DNA of 64,000 nucleotides from Hippopus hippopus. Taxonomy: Eukaryota; Mollusca; Bivalvia; Cardiida; Cardiidae. Under the pieces are notes generated by a model. It was not told the origin of the DNA, searched no databases, and saw only the letters and a program-made list of their open reading frames with translations. Of the stretch, positions 1 through 10,830 are shown piece after piece. The position numbers and the translations under genes are program-made. The first letter of the stretch is position 1, and each line of letters starts with the position of its first letter. Location: positions 12,401,194 through 12,465,193 of the forward strand of contig OX328102.1 in assembly GCA_946811185.2 (NCBI GenBank). Direction: 5' to 3'.

Positions 1-681
1 AATGTGTGAAGTTTTATCAAAATATCTTAAAAGAGTTTCAAGTTATAGTGCGGACACAATTTGAGATGGAAAATAATCAAAGGGGAATAACTAAAAAAAT
101 AGGCAAGCAAGAGTTACAGTTCTTGTGCATGACACTTCCTCTGATGGTGCTCTACTAATGCTTGAAGTTTTATCAAAATTTCTTAAAAGGTTTTTGAGTT
201 AAAGAGCGGACACGATTTGCGATGGAAAATACTCAAAGGGAAATAACTCAAAAATAAGCAAGCCAGTGTTATGGTTCTGAGGCATGACACTTTGTCTCAT
301 GGTGCTCTACAAATGTGTAAAGTTTTATGAAAATATCTTAAAAGGTGTTTGAGTTATAGAGTGTGTATGTAAAATGAGTAAGGTAAATAATCAAAGGGGA
401 AATAACTAAAAAAAAAGACAAGCCAGAGTTACTGTTCTTGTGTATGACACTCTGTCCTATGGTGCTCTACAAATGTGTGAAAATTTATCGAAATATCTTA
501 AAATGTTTTGAGTTATAGAGGGGACATGATTTGTGATAGAAAATAATCAAAGGGGAATAACACTCCATCTCATGGTGCTCTACAAATGGGTGAAGTGTTA
601 TCAAAATATCTGAAAAGGTTTTCGAATTATAGAGAGGACATAATTTGAGATAGAAAATAATCAAAGGGGAATAACTCGAAA
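1..681 (+). repeat. Tandem-core repeat family R1, left part
   Basis: Degenerate direct repeats of roughly 140-170 bp. Recognisable words recur in each unit, such as TCTTGTGCATGACACTT, GAAGTTTTATCAAAATATC and GAGTTATAGAGCGGACACGA. The array continues after the transposon insertion at 4378, so 1-681 and 4378-4763 are one element that extends left beyond the window. A second copy lies at 55510-56185. No coding potential is convincing here. Confidence 0.85.
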
Positions 682-855
682 TAGTCCGGCAGCCAAATAG
701 CGATTTTTCGTCGAACCTTGTTTTGCGGTATATAGAAAATGTTTTTGGTGTTTTGAGTTCACCAGACCTTCTAGTTGAAGAATTCGATTGGCGGCGCATC
801 GCCGCCCTTGGGGAACTCGAAATATTCAAGATGGCGTCCAAGATGGCCTCCAGAA
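682..855 (+). repeat. Left terminal inverted repeat of the XPG-type transposon
   Basis: Matches the reverse complement of 4215-4377 with small indels. It contains the palindrome GGCGGCG-CAT-CGCCGCC at 790-806, a likely protein-binding or hairpin site. Confidence 0.8.
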
Positions 856-1226
856 TGTCAAAATATGATATATAACGTTATAACGGTAAACTCAATCGTC
901 CTACAACTTGCTATTCTATTAGAATTCGCTAAGATACAGCTAAACATGATATTTGAAATAGTTTAAAGAAAAAGAACTTACACTGATTAAGCCAAAAACA
1001 CGGTTGAGGCGTTACGAAATGCACTATTCAACGGATTTTTTTTCAATGAGGATATTTTTTGTCTTAGTGAACAATATTTATTCTTATTTGTTTATTTATT
1101 CATTCATTTGTTCTCACTTGAAGGGTTTATAACCTTAATTGGTGACAAAAGATTAATAACAAATGTGGACATAAAAACTGTAATATAGCATTACTTTATT
1201 AAAGGGAGACTTTCAGTTTTAAAACA

Positions 1227-1568
1227 ATGACTAAAAATAAAATGCTGAATTGGACAATTTATCAATCGTTTTCTTTTTATAATCTACCTACTAATAAGCG
1301 ATTGAATAGAAATTTACCATTTAAAATAATTTCAATTATTTTAAACTACGAACATCACAAAGTTAAGGAGAAATATGAGTATTTACCTTTAAAAAATGTG
1401 TATTCTATACGTAATAATGACGTAGGTTGTTTTGATTTTTACGCTAGTAAACCAATGTGTACTCCGATAGTGAGTACTGTGATTTTAATCCCTAGCGAGG
1501 ATAGCCTACATTATCTATCCCTGTTACGAATATATTCAGATATCTTCTATCATAGCATCCAATTATAA
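1227..1568 (+). CDS. Hypothetical 113-residue ORF inside the XPG-type transposon
   Basis: An open frame starting ATGACTAAAAATAAA between the left TIR and the nuclease gene. It is rich in Asn, Ile, Lys and Tyr, as expected for AT-rich DNA, and I recognise no domain. The segment near its end with DVGCFDFYASKP looks more protein-like than random sequence. It could be a second transposon gene, a remnant, or chance. The stop at 1566-1568 is about 100 nt upstream of the nuclease start. Confidence 0.2.
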   Translation: MTKNKMLNWTIYQSFSFYNLPTNKRLNRNLPFKIISIILNYEHHKVKEKYEYLPLKNVYSIRNNDVGCFDFYASKPMCTPIVSTVILIPSEDSLHYLSLLRIYSDIFYHSIQL

Positions 1569-1673
1569 GCTCCATATCCCGTTTATTGTTAAAAGTTATA
1601 CTTGCTTTTATATATAACTGTAGATCTGTTAGCACTTATATTTTGTTCTAGTGTATTCATCACTACCTGAAAA

Positions 1674-3598
1674 ATGGCTGAATGCTATTTTTCAAAAGTG
1701 GATAAATGCCGCTGTCCTAAATCTGCCAATTTATCTAGCAATGGCCCATCGCGCATTCAAACAATTATTGAATGTAGTAAGATAGACGAGGATGGGTTGC
1801 ATCAAGAACTTGAGCACTTATTAGCTGAAGATAGCAATTGCACTGTCACGTCCCACCACACATGTGTTGCTTGTTACACATCGCCTAAGTCAACGAAAAG
1901 AATTTTGAAAAGAAAAAGTGATGTTAGTTCTGAAAATTTGGAAGAATGCAAAGTAGAAAAAAAATGTGATAGAGCCGTTGAAATTTGGTTGGAGCAAAAG
2001 GATGAGTTTGAAGTTGGGTGGCCAAATTCCTTTCATGAAAAAAATCAGTCGCAAAATCAAAACGTTGTCTGAAATGCGTAAAAGTGTTAAGGTGGGTGAA
2101 TCTAAAGTATTTGATACAGAGCTCATCTTTTCTAGATTGGTTGGCCTTCAAGCAAGTTCTCGTGAAGTAAACTTAAAAGAGCTACTAGCATACGAGTTGG
2201 CACCCATTCCTACATCAATGTTTTAAGAAAATGGAAGCATGAGAGTTGCCAAGTCAAAATCGGTGTTGAAGCAATTGTTGAAAGTCGATGTATCTGCCAG
2301 AGCAACGAGAAATGACATATCAAGGGTGATTATCGATTGTTCAGCAATTTTGTACACTATTCGCTGGCCCTCTTCTGGTACAGTAGGTGACTTTGTTACA
2401 AAGTATAGACGTTTTGTTGAATCTAAGCTTGTTGACAAAGATGTGTATCTCATATTTGATAGATACAGAGAATATAGTACAAAATGTACAACACGGGAAA
2501 CCAGAAAACTCATCGTGTTCACAAACTGTCCTTGACGATGCAAATTCCAAATCAAAAAGCAATTCTTGCTGTTCCAGAAAATAAACAACAGCTTATTGCT
2601 CTGATTGTTTCAGACTTACAAACTAATACCTCGTTTTCCCAGAGAGATTCCTCTACAATTAGAAGATTAGTTTTTACTGGTGAAGATGAAGTACCAACTA
2701 TATTTACCCGTAACACCTCTATACAAAGAAATGATATGCGCACTTCACATGAAGAGGCAGATAATATCATTGCTCAACAAAAATGGTTGGAATTGAAAAG
2801 GAAAATTCTGATGGAATACTTGTTATTTCAGACGACACAGATGTTTTTGTTCTACTGCTTCATCATTACCTAGATAATAACCTTGTGAATAAGGTAATCA
2901 TGGAATCCCCAGTTCAAGATAGGTCAGTAATTGACATTACCAAGACTGTTGACAAACATAAAGATATAATCCCTGATCTACTAGCAGCACATGCATTAAC
3001 AGGATGTGATACAACGGCTTGTCTATTCGGATTAGGTAAGGGAACCATGTTGAAAGTATTGAAAACAAAAGCAGTATCCCTCGCTTCCATCGGTAATATT
3101 TTATGCGACTTCTCAGAAGTGTCGAAGGTATCTACAAATTTTATAGCTCGTTGTTACAACGTAGCGAGTGATGCATGTACTATGTCAGAAATAAGGCAAA
3201 GAGTTTGGAGCAATAGAGTTGGTAAGACTTCGTCATGTGCTCCAAAGCTAGCGTCATTACCACCCAACACGGAATCCTTTGTTGAAAATACTAGTCGAGT
3301 TCATTTTCAAACTTGTGTTTGGAAACATGCAGTTGATCAAGATCCCCCAAACATGGATCCGTGCGATTACGGTTGGGAAAAGAGGGAAGAAACACTCTCT
3401 CTTGAGCCAATTATGTTTCCAAAAAACATATCAGTTGCCCCAGATGATATTTTGAAGTTAATCAAATGTTCATGTGAAGCACAGACACCTTGCAGTACCC
3501 TTAGATGCAGATGTAACGCTTCGCGTCTCTGTTGTACCATGTTTTGTAATTGTCAAGGATCGTATCTTTGTTGTAATGAGCAAAAAAGAAAAAGTTAA
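1674..3598 (+). pseudogene. Decayed XPG/FEN-like nuclease with C-terminal CXC-like cysteine cluster
   Basis: Coding segments in three frames follow one another: 1674-2072, 1966-2226, 2239-2535, 2484-2873 and 2783-3598. That implies at least three frameshifts and one in-frame TAA at 2224-2226. Domains in order: an N-terminal Cys/His-rich part (CRCPKS, HHTCVACY); an XPG-N-like part (VIIDCSAILY near 2325, then VYLIFDRYREY near 2445-2475); an XPG-I-like part (HEEADNII near 2750, then VISDDTDVFVLL, with SDDTD at 2828-2842); a helix-hairpin-helix-like segment (HALTGCDTTACLFGLGKG, near 2990-3045); and a tail with about 14 Cys between 3466 and 3588 (CRCNASRLCC, CNCQGSYLCC). The acidic residues match the metal-binding positions of flap endonucleases. 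The same arrangement occurs in many uncharacterised cnidarian and mollusc proteins as I recall them. Being inside TIRs, it is probably a transposon protein. Some frameshifts could be assembly errors. Confidence 0.75.
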
Positions 3599-4214
3599 TG
3601 GTAATTGTTTGAACCATATACCTCACAACACAAAGTAATTCATTTGAAAAAAAGATGCCTTGGTGAAAACCTTGATTAAATGCATGGACTTTCAGTACTT
3701 TGAATTTGACATACGGCGCCACTAGTACTTCGATTTTTTGTCATGCACTGTATTTACGTATATTATCAATAATGTAACCATTTCACCGCAAAATCAAGCG
3801 TATTCATTTGCTTCCTCTGTTTCATTCCAACATAAACCCGACTTTTTTGGACGATTCAAAAGGACAAAGAGACATGACCAGTTAAAACATGTTACAACTA
3901 AAAAGATTAAATATTAAATTTTGCGTACTGTTTTCATTATTTACCCCGAAATGGACAACCTTTAATCCAAAAAGAAAGGTCAGTGTACATAATTTATCCA
4001 TTTTAGGGGTGTATCTATGTTTTTTCCCCGGCTTCTCCAAAATGGCCGCCATTTTCTTTGGGAAAACTTATTTATGATGGTCGAAACCACTTTTGAGTAA
4101 AAAACAATTCTTTCTAGAGATTTTGGGACGTTGAATTAGTTGAAAAGAGCGTCTTTTATGCAATATTTTGCACATTTTTTTAAGTGATCTCCTAAAAAAC
4201 GCCATTCTCTATAT

Positions 4215-4377
4215 GATGGCAGCCATCTTGGACGCCATCTTGAATATATTGATTTCCCCAAGGGCGGCGATGCGCCGCCAAGCGGATTCATAATCAGGAA
4301 GGTATCACCTACCAATATCACACAAAACATTTTCTATATACCGCAGATCCAGGTTCGAGCCCTTGGCTGCCGGACTA
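4215..4377 (-). repeat. Right terminal inverted repeat of the XPG-type transposon
   Basis: Inverted copy of 682-855, ending in TTGGCTGCCGGACTA. Its palindrome (GGCGGCG-ATG-CGCCGCC) is at 4263-4279. The flank from 4378 resumes the R1 repeat. Confidence 0.8.
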
Positions 4378-4763
4378 AAAAATAGACAAGCCAAAATTAC
4401 AGTTCTTGTGCATGACACTTCATCTCATGGTGCTCTACTAATGTGTGAAGTTTTATCAAAATATCTTATAAGGTTTTGGAGTTATAGAGCGGACATGATT
4501 TGTGACGAAAAAATTATCAAAGGGGAATAACTCAAAAAATAGACAAGCCAGAATTACAGTTCTTGTGCATGACACTTCATCTCATGGTGCTCTACTAATG
4601 TGTGAAGTTTTATCAAAATATCTTAAAAGCTTTTCGAGTTATAGAGCGGACACGATTTGTGATGAACAGACAGACGGACAGACGGACGGACGGTCGGACG
4701 GACGGACAGACGGACGCACGGGGAAAAACAATATGTCTCCCGACACTGACGGGGGGAGACATA
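4378..4763 (+). repeat. Tandem-core repeat R1, right part with terminal hairpin
   Basis: Two more R1 units are followed by a (GACG)n-like tract (about 4670-4720) and a terminal hairpin, TATGTCTCCC at 4732-4741 paired with GGGAGACATA ending at 4763. The order (tandem core, GACGG tract, hairpin end) is the same in the copy at 55510-56185. Confidence 0.85.
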
Positions 4764-4830
4764 AATAATATAGCGGAAATAATTCTCAGGTCTATGGTCT
4801 ATGGCTAGATCAATAGCCTTTAGCTCAGCA

Positions 4831-6417
4831 GTAAATGCATTTTAACTAAATGTTAAAATATTTTATGCGAGCTTAACTGCTATTGTAAGGGAGGTAACTC
4901 ATTTTTATAAAGCCTACGGAAAGGGGTGGATTAACTTCCATGAAGTATTTATCTGAGGGAGAAGTATTAACTCCCTTGGTTGAATATAGGTGGCGTTTCA
5001 TACAACATACGTCAGTTGTGAACATGAACTATCTTGGGGAAAGGACCCCTGATAATTAGTTATAGTTTCATCCTTATTATACATGTTTACACTTCCAATT
5101 ACTTTTCACATTATTGCAATATTTATGTTTCATGTTTCCACACTCTCCGGTTTGGATGGGGGAATTACTGGTTACAGTAATTGTGGCGTAATTTAGTTTT
5201 CCATCTTTAATTTAGTACTTTGTTTAGGTGATTATGATCTGTAATCATACTGATGGACAACTTCTTATAATTTTGATATTTTTATATTTTGCTAGTCATA
5301 TTGACAATGTTTTTATTGTGCTTATGATTTGTTGCTATGATCCGTCATTTATATCAATAAATTGCCTATTCAATATCAATTGTAGTCAAATTATCATATC
5401 CTAAATCAAACGAGCAACCCCGAGAGTGTCAAACTAGTCTTCACGAAGGAAGTCGAGCATAAATGCATTTTAACTAAATGTTAAAATATTTTATGCGAGC
5501 TGAACTGCTATTGTAAGGGAGGTAACTCATTTTGATAAAGCCTACGGATAGGGATGTATTAACTCCCATGAAGTATTTATCTGAGGGAGAAGTATTAACT
5601 CCCTTGGTTGAATATAGGTGGCGTTTTATACCAAATAAAGAAACAAAGAAAATTTACAAAGAACCCACCCTCCATCCCAAGACCGCGACTGTTTTGTCAA
5701 CATGTTGTTGCCTCGATATAGTTGCCTGGGCGTTATTTAGATGCTTTTAATGTTATTATACTTTGCTAGTCAATTTTGTGGTTTTTTCCCCCTCTTTGCT
5801 TTAGTATTTCTTTCAGATAAGTATTTTGTTAAGGTGATTATGATCTGTACCCATACCAATTTCACTACCTTGATTTAGTACTTTGTTTAGGTGATTATGA
5901 TTGTAATCATAATGATGGACAGTTTTCCCATCTTTGATTTTACTTTCCTGTCTTTGATTAGGTATTTTGTTTATGTGATTATGATCTTTAACCATCTTTG
6001 CTTTAGTACTTCTTTGTTTCGGTGATTACGATCTGTAATCATACTGATGGACAATTTTTCATACTTTTGATATTTTCATATTTTGCTAGTCCTTCTTTGA
6101 TTTAGTACTTTGTTTAGGTGATTATGATCTGTAATCCTACTGATGGAAAGTTTCCCATCTTTTATTTAGTACTTTGTATAGGTGATTATGATCTGTAATC
6201 ATACTGATGGACAATTTCTTATAATTTTGATATTTTTATATTTTGCTAGTCATATTGACAATGTTTTTATTGTGCTTATGATTTGTTGCTATGATCCGTC
6301 ATTTATATCAATAAATGGCCTATTCAATATCAATTGTAGTCAAATTATCATATCCTAAATCAAACGAGCAACCCCGAGAGTGTCAAACTAGTCTTCACGA
6401 AGGAAGTCGAGCATAAA
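4831..6417 (+). repeat. Local duplications and a TTAGTACTTTG minisatellite
   Basis: Two duplications overlap here. A 170-bp block starting TAAATGCATTTTAACTAAAT occurs at about 4831-5002 and 5461-5630. A block ending GAAGGAAGTCGAGCAT occurs at about 5200-5460 and 6150-6417. Between about 5800 and 6250 a 65-80 bp minisatellite repeats TTAGTACTTTGTTTAGGTGA and GATCTGTAATCATACTGATG. Open frames here are short and repeat-derived. The second block ends exactly where LINE homology begins, so it marks the truncation point of that LINE. Confidence 0.75.
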
Positions 6418-9060
6418 TATAGATGCATTGTTAGGCAGGCGAAATGTAATGTCACCTTCGTACGTTACAAATTCACCACCGGGAATAGCTGCAGAAGCAG
6501 TCCTATTACCATCCTTAGACCCATCAATGGAGATCGGTTTTAAGTTATAATATCGATCCTTAATTTCATTGAATTTATTTCTAAATACGATAGGATCCGT
6601 TGTTGCCTTTTTGTCTGACAACAATTCAAAAAGATACACAGGCCTCCTCAAAGTCCATGGTGGAGTGTCAGAAACTTCTTGAGCTGCTACAGAGTCGAGG
6701 TCAACATCGAGATTTGCAACATCAGGGCCAAAGCGCAGGCTAAAAGGTGGTACTATTCGTGACTTCTTTAGAAGAGTTCCTTGTACATAGGATTAAAAAC
6801 ACCCTCAAGTGTCGGGTTCTCAGGATTTGACTTTAACTTGAGATAATACTGCATACCTAGTTTCTGCCTCCGCAGGGTCAAAGAAGGTTCATTGGCTTCA
6901 ACATACAGACTGCTGATGGGAGATGTTCGGAAAGCTCCCAATGATAAGCGTAATCCCTGATGGTGAATTGTGTCAAGTTTCCGCAAGTAAGACTTACGAG
7001 CGGATCCATAAACAATGCATCCGTAGTCTAGTTTAGATCGGATAAAAGACCGATAAAAACGAAGAAGAACCTTTCGGTCCGCTCTCTAGTCAATATGGGA
7101 CACAACACGCAAGAAGTTAAGACCTTTCTGGCATTCGTCCTTTAGATAATTTATGTGTGGAATGAAAGTCAGTTTAGGATCAAACAACAATCCTAGAAAT
7201 CTGAAATGTGGCAAACTTCAAGGCGCATGCCGTCTAATGTTAAATCGGGGTCAGGGTGATGTTTTCTAAGTTGACCAAAATGTATGCATTTGGTCTTGCT
7301 TTTAGAAAATTTAAAGCTCTTTTCTTCAGACCATTTTTAAAGATTATTAAGAACTTGTTGTAATTTACGTTCTATTATATGCATATGTTTGGATCTATAA
7401 GAAATACCAAAATCATCAACATACAGAAAACATTCCACACCAGGACAAACAGCCTTGATTATTTTATTAATCTTAACGCTGAAAAGAGTCACAGAAAGGA
7501 TGCAGCCTTGGGGGACCCCCATCTCTTGTTCGTGTGCAGTAGAGTAAGTATCACCAACACAAACCCTGAATTGACTATCATTTAAAAATGCAGAAATAAA
7601 GTGAGCAAGGCGACCTCTTATACCAAAGTCATAGAGGTCGTTCATAATACCATACTTCCATGTTGTGTCCTAAGCACTTTCTACGTCGAAGAAAACAGAA
7701 ACAACATGTTCTTTTTTAATAAAAGCTTCCCGGACAAAAGTTTCAAAACGAATAAGATGATCGATTGTACCCCTTTATTTACGGAAGCCACATTGAAACG
7801 GTGTAATGAGTTTGTTCTTTTCAAGGAACCAAATAAGTCTATCATTGACCATTTTTTCCATAGTTTTGCAGATGCAGCTGGTCAAGGCTATGGGTCTGTA
7901 ATTGCCTGGATTAGTAGAATTCTTGCCAGGCTTTGGAATAGGAATGACGATTGCCTCTTTCCAAGATCTTGGGAGATTTCCTGTCTCCCAAACCTTGTTA
8001 TAAACATCAAGTAAACAAGATAAGGCCTGGTAAGGTAAATGCTTTATAAGTTGATAATGTACATCATCTGAACCTGTAGCGGTGTCATGACACTTTTTAA
8101 GAGCCGCTTTTAATTCTTTTAAAGTAAAAGGTTTATTGTAAGACTCTTCATTTGTGTTTCCTTTTCTCCTTTTGTTCCTTAAACTTTTGAAATGAAGGAG
8201 AATAATTTGATGAGGAAGACTTCTTGGCGAAGGTGTCAGCTAATGTCTTCGCAATAGCTTCTTTTGAAGTAGCATTTCCGCCTGGAGCATTCAGATGACC
8301 AACACCCACTGAGGTTTGTTTACCTTGAATTTTCCTTATCATATCCCAGGTCTTTTTGACGGTTGATCTCGAATTTAAACGAGATACATACCGTCGCCAG
8401 GACGATCGTTTACTTTGTATATAGTTCTGCGAGCCTTAGCTCGAGCTATTTTGAACTTAGCATGGTTTTCGTTTGTCGGTCTCAAATTGAAAGCCCTGAG
8501 AGCCGACTTACGATCTTTAACAGCCGTTTCACATTTCTCATCAAACCAAGGTTTGTTTAGATGTTTTGGATTTGTCGCAGTTAGGAGAATTGCCTCCTTA
8601 GCAGCCTGATAAATCAAAGAAGTGAAAAGTTCAGTAGGATCAACGCAATCTACGAAAGCTTTCGGCAGAATAGATTGTTCAAAGCGGATCTGAAAAACAA
8701 GTTCCAATTGGCTTTGTGAAGTTTCCAACGCCTTGGACGCTCCTGGACAGGCGGTCCGGTTTCAATAATTGTGATTGGGAAATGATCACTACCATGAAGG
8801 TCATCACATACATTCCATGTAACATCAAGAAATAAGTCAGAACTGCAAATAACAAGATCTAAAGCTGAGTAACTCTTTCTCTGTCTTTTCTTTACTTAAC
8901 ACGATATCAATGATAGAAGGATTTTGGTTATTTCTCAAGCTATGACTCAATTTGAATGTAATTATACGTGTAGAAGTTACATGTGACATGATGATGTGCA
9001 ACCCCTGAATCTCTGGACCTAGCAAACATCCATATGAAATACGGATCATTAAATCAAGAT
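6418..9060 (-). mobile_element. 5'-truncated LINE (Jockey/I-like) with RNase H, degenerate
   Basis: Reading the minus strand from high to low coordinates shows several parts in order. First is the end of an APE-type endonuclease (DLHGSDHFPI near 8790). Next is the linker (KPWFDEKCETAVKDRKSA near 8550). The reverse transcriptase core follows (GVPQGCILSVTLF, then FLYVDDFGI near 7420). After it come the C-terminal part (LDTIHHQGLRLSLGAFRTSP near 6950) and an RNase H start (SIDGSKDGNRTASAAI near 6510). Several frameshifts separate these blocks, so the element is dead. RNase H homology stops at about 6418, where a local repeat begins. The 5' end stops inside the endonuclease near 9060, next to an M2 MITE. 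The clade is uncertain. Confidence 0.85.
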
Positions 9061-9099
9061 ATAAACCCGTTCTAAAGGCATAATCCTAATGAACCGTTT

Positions 9100-9300
9100 A
9101 CCTAATAAACCTGTGTTTTAACGACTTTGTGGAAAATGGGCTATTGAAAACAATGTAATCAGCATTTTTCTCTTTTTTTAACAATATTTTCTACCCTACC
9201 AAAGACAGGCAAATTTCATCCATATAGGGCACCTTTGGTTTATCATCTTCAAATACTTTCAGTGTGGACGAATCCAAATCGTGGGGTAAAAAGTAACATA
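9100..9300. repeat. MITE family M2, degenerate copy
   Basis: Resembles the TTAA-bounded M2 element at 26139-26375: TTTTAACGACTTTGTGGAAA, then CAGCATTTTTCTC, then TTTTCTACCCTA, then a GTGGGGTAAAAAG end. The terminal TTAA is not clean. Confidence 0.45.
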
Positions 9301-9547
9301 TTTAAGTTATTACAAATTCTAACATGACACGTGAATTCGGCTCAATAAACACAGTGCAACGAAAGCGTGGTAAAATCTACGTTATTCTATGTAGAGTGAC
9401 GTCATTCTATATAGAGTTACGTCATTCTGTATAAAGTAAGTAAGAAAGTTGTTCAATGGAATATAATCTGCATCCGCGTTTTTTACTCTAAGTATGAACT
9501 TGTTTTCCTTTGATTAAGAGTTGGTCATGTTAGGATCCAAGTAAGCT

Positions 9548-9700
9548 TCTTTCTATCGTGGTTTATCGTTCAATAAACCACGTTGTGAGTTATGAGGCGC
9601 AATGAATAAACCACTCGGGCTATCGTCCTCGTGGATTATTTATTGTGCCTCATAACTCACAACTGTGGTTTATTGAACGATAAACCACGATAGAAAGCAG
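9548..9700. repeat. Nested fold-back element
   Basis: An inverted repeat with arms of about 67 bp (9548-9614 and 9632-9700). The left arm starts CTTTCTATCGTGGTTTATCG and the right arm ends with its complement before AAAGCAG. Each arm holds its own palindrome (CGTGGTTTAT and ATAAACCACG around CGTTCA), so the DNA can form a cruciform within a cruciform. It lies just past the sushi exon, in the downstream intron. Confidence 0.85.
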
Positions 9701-9732
9701 ATTTTTTGTCTTAAGTATATCGAGATTTTTAC

Positions 9733-9900
9733 CGACACAGACTGGCACCTCATGGCTCCATTTTCCATCTCCTTGACACGTGATTAGTGACGCACCCTTC
9801 AACTCGTAGTCTTGGTTACACATGAACGCTCTGGTACAGTTTATGTGGAGGTGATTTCCAAAAACCATACCGTTTGGTAGATGCAGAATATTCATACATT
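9733..9900 (-). CDS. Sushi/CCP exon (exon 3 of the secreted PAN-EGF-CCP gene)
   Basis: A 168-nt exon with acceptor TTTTCAG before 9900 and donor G|GTAAAAA after 9733. Both boundaries are phase 1, the usual symmetry of sushi exons. It encodes one complement-control-protein module: an opening Cys, PNGMVFG, FMCNQDYELKGASLITCQ, then GDGKWSHEVPVC. The GxW and flanking Cys are canonical, and there is one extra Cys (NCTRAF). The preceding exon at 21711-21798 also ends in phase 1, so joining them keeps the frame. Further exons should lie at lower coordinates or outside the window. The protein is probably extracellular and involved in adhesion or recognition. The specific function is unknown. Confidence 0.75.
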
Positions 9901-10202
9901 CTGAAAACGTAAAGAGGAAGTGGGTATTACATCTGACATGTCCATATCTCCTTTGCTAGATAGACTTAGATAAAAAGTAATCCTATGCGAACACTTTTGC
10001 ATTGCCCTTAACCGAACGATTAAGTTTTAGAATTATTTGAGCCGTAGTCCGGGAAAAGGGGGTTAATGAGTTTCTGTTATGCATTATTACAAGCAAGTCA
10101 TCAAGTAATAATGAAATAACCCTTATCGTGCTAAATAAATGGAATGAAATTTTTCAGCCGATAGTAAAAACCCCATTTTTGCTATTTGAAGGATATTTTT
10201 TG

Positions 10203-10286
10203 GCGGACAACATGCTCTTATCGGAGAGTGTAGATCCAAGATCAGACTGCACTCTGTGCAGTCTGATCTTGATCTACGCTGTCCGC
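10203..10286. repeat. Short palindromic element M3, best copy
   Basis: Outer arms GCGGACA and TGTCCGC enclose a strong hairpin, AAGATCAGACTGCAC paired with GTGCAGTCTGATCTT. Related copies lie near 14505, 21573, 26967, 39510 and 61272. Confidence 0.75.
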
Positions 10287-10300
10287 AAAAGGTCAGTGAG

Positions 10301-10631
10301 TCGCGCTTATTAGCCTAAGGGTTACACTTCGAAGTCTCGTGTTATCTCATGAATTCTCAAACCTGGCAAATATCTGTCTTGGCGTCGGGTGTTACCCGTT
10401 GCTGATTGGAAGATCGATAACAACTTGCCACTTTACTGAAACTACTTTCAAGAATTTTTCGAACGAGCTTTAATTCCACAGGGAATTGAAGTACAATGTG
10501 TCACATAAAGTAATACACTTTTTCTTCTCCCTAAATGATTTGGCCAACGACCTTTAGCAAGAAAGAAAAACGTAATCTTTTTAAACTACAAACTGAAGAT
10601 ATGTTTGTTTGTTTTGGAGTTTATCGTCGTT
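10301..10631. other. Intronic sequence with no recognisable feature
   Basis: AT-rich unique-looking DNA inside the large intron of the PAN-EGF-CCP gene. No ORF, repeat or exon could be supported. Confidence 0.5.
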
Positions 10632-10830
10632 TTAGCAAATAAGGTCATAGCACGGCGATTCAGTACACCTACGCATATGTTTCCTGGCTTTCTCACACCG
10701 GTACTGACACAACTTTCTTTCCAAGTTACTGACTACCTCTTTCTCACATGCTATCAGAGGTGAAAGGCGAATTTGCCTCGACCGGGTATCGAACCCACAA
10801 CGAGTTACATACGGCAAGAGCACTGAATAT
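10632..10830 (-). repeat. tRNA-derived SINE, family S2
   Basis: On the minus strand a pol III B-box-like GGGTTCGATACCC lies near 10790. The rest (TGTTTCCTGGCTTTCTCA, ACTTTCTTTCCAAGTTACTG on the plus strand) matches 60085-60285 in inverse orientation. A 67-residue open frame here is a by-product of the SINE. Confidence 0.65.

Larger units (their letters stand above)
682..4377 (+). mobile_element. DNA transposon with long TIRs carrying an XPG-like gene (Academ-like?)
   Basis: Imperfect terminal inverted repeats (682-855 and 4215-4377) begin TAGTCCGGCAGCCAA on both sides. They share GCGGTATATAGAAAATG, a GC-rich palindrome and ATTCAAGATGGCGTCCAAGA. The element sits inside R1. Removing it together with one AAA (679-681 or 4378-4380) restores the R1 unit at its normal length, which indicates a 3-bp target duplication. 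Inside is a broken gene for an XPG/FEN-like nuclease with a Cys-rich tail. From memory, the Academ superfamily combines 3-4 bp duplications with an XPG domain; that assignment is an inference. No DDE transposase was recognised. Confidence 0.75.

Noticed and set aside
1..681. CRISPR-like array
   Set aside because: Units of 140-170 bp are degenerate throughout, without short identical repeats and unique spacers, and the genome is eukaryotic.
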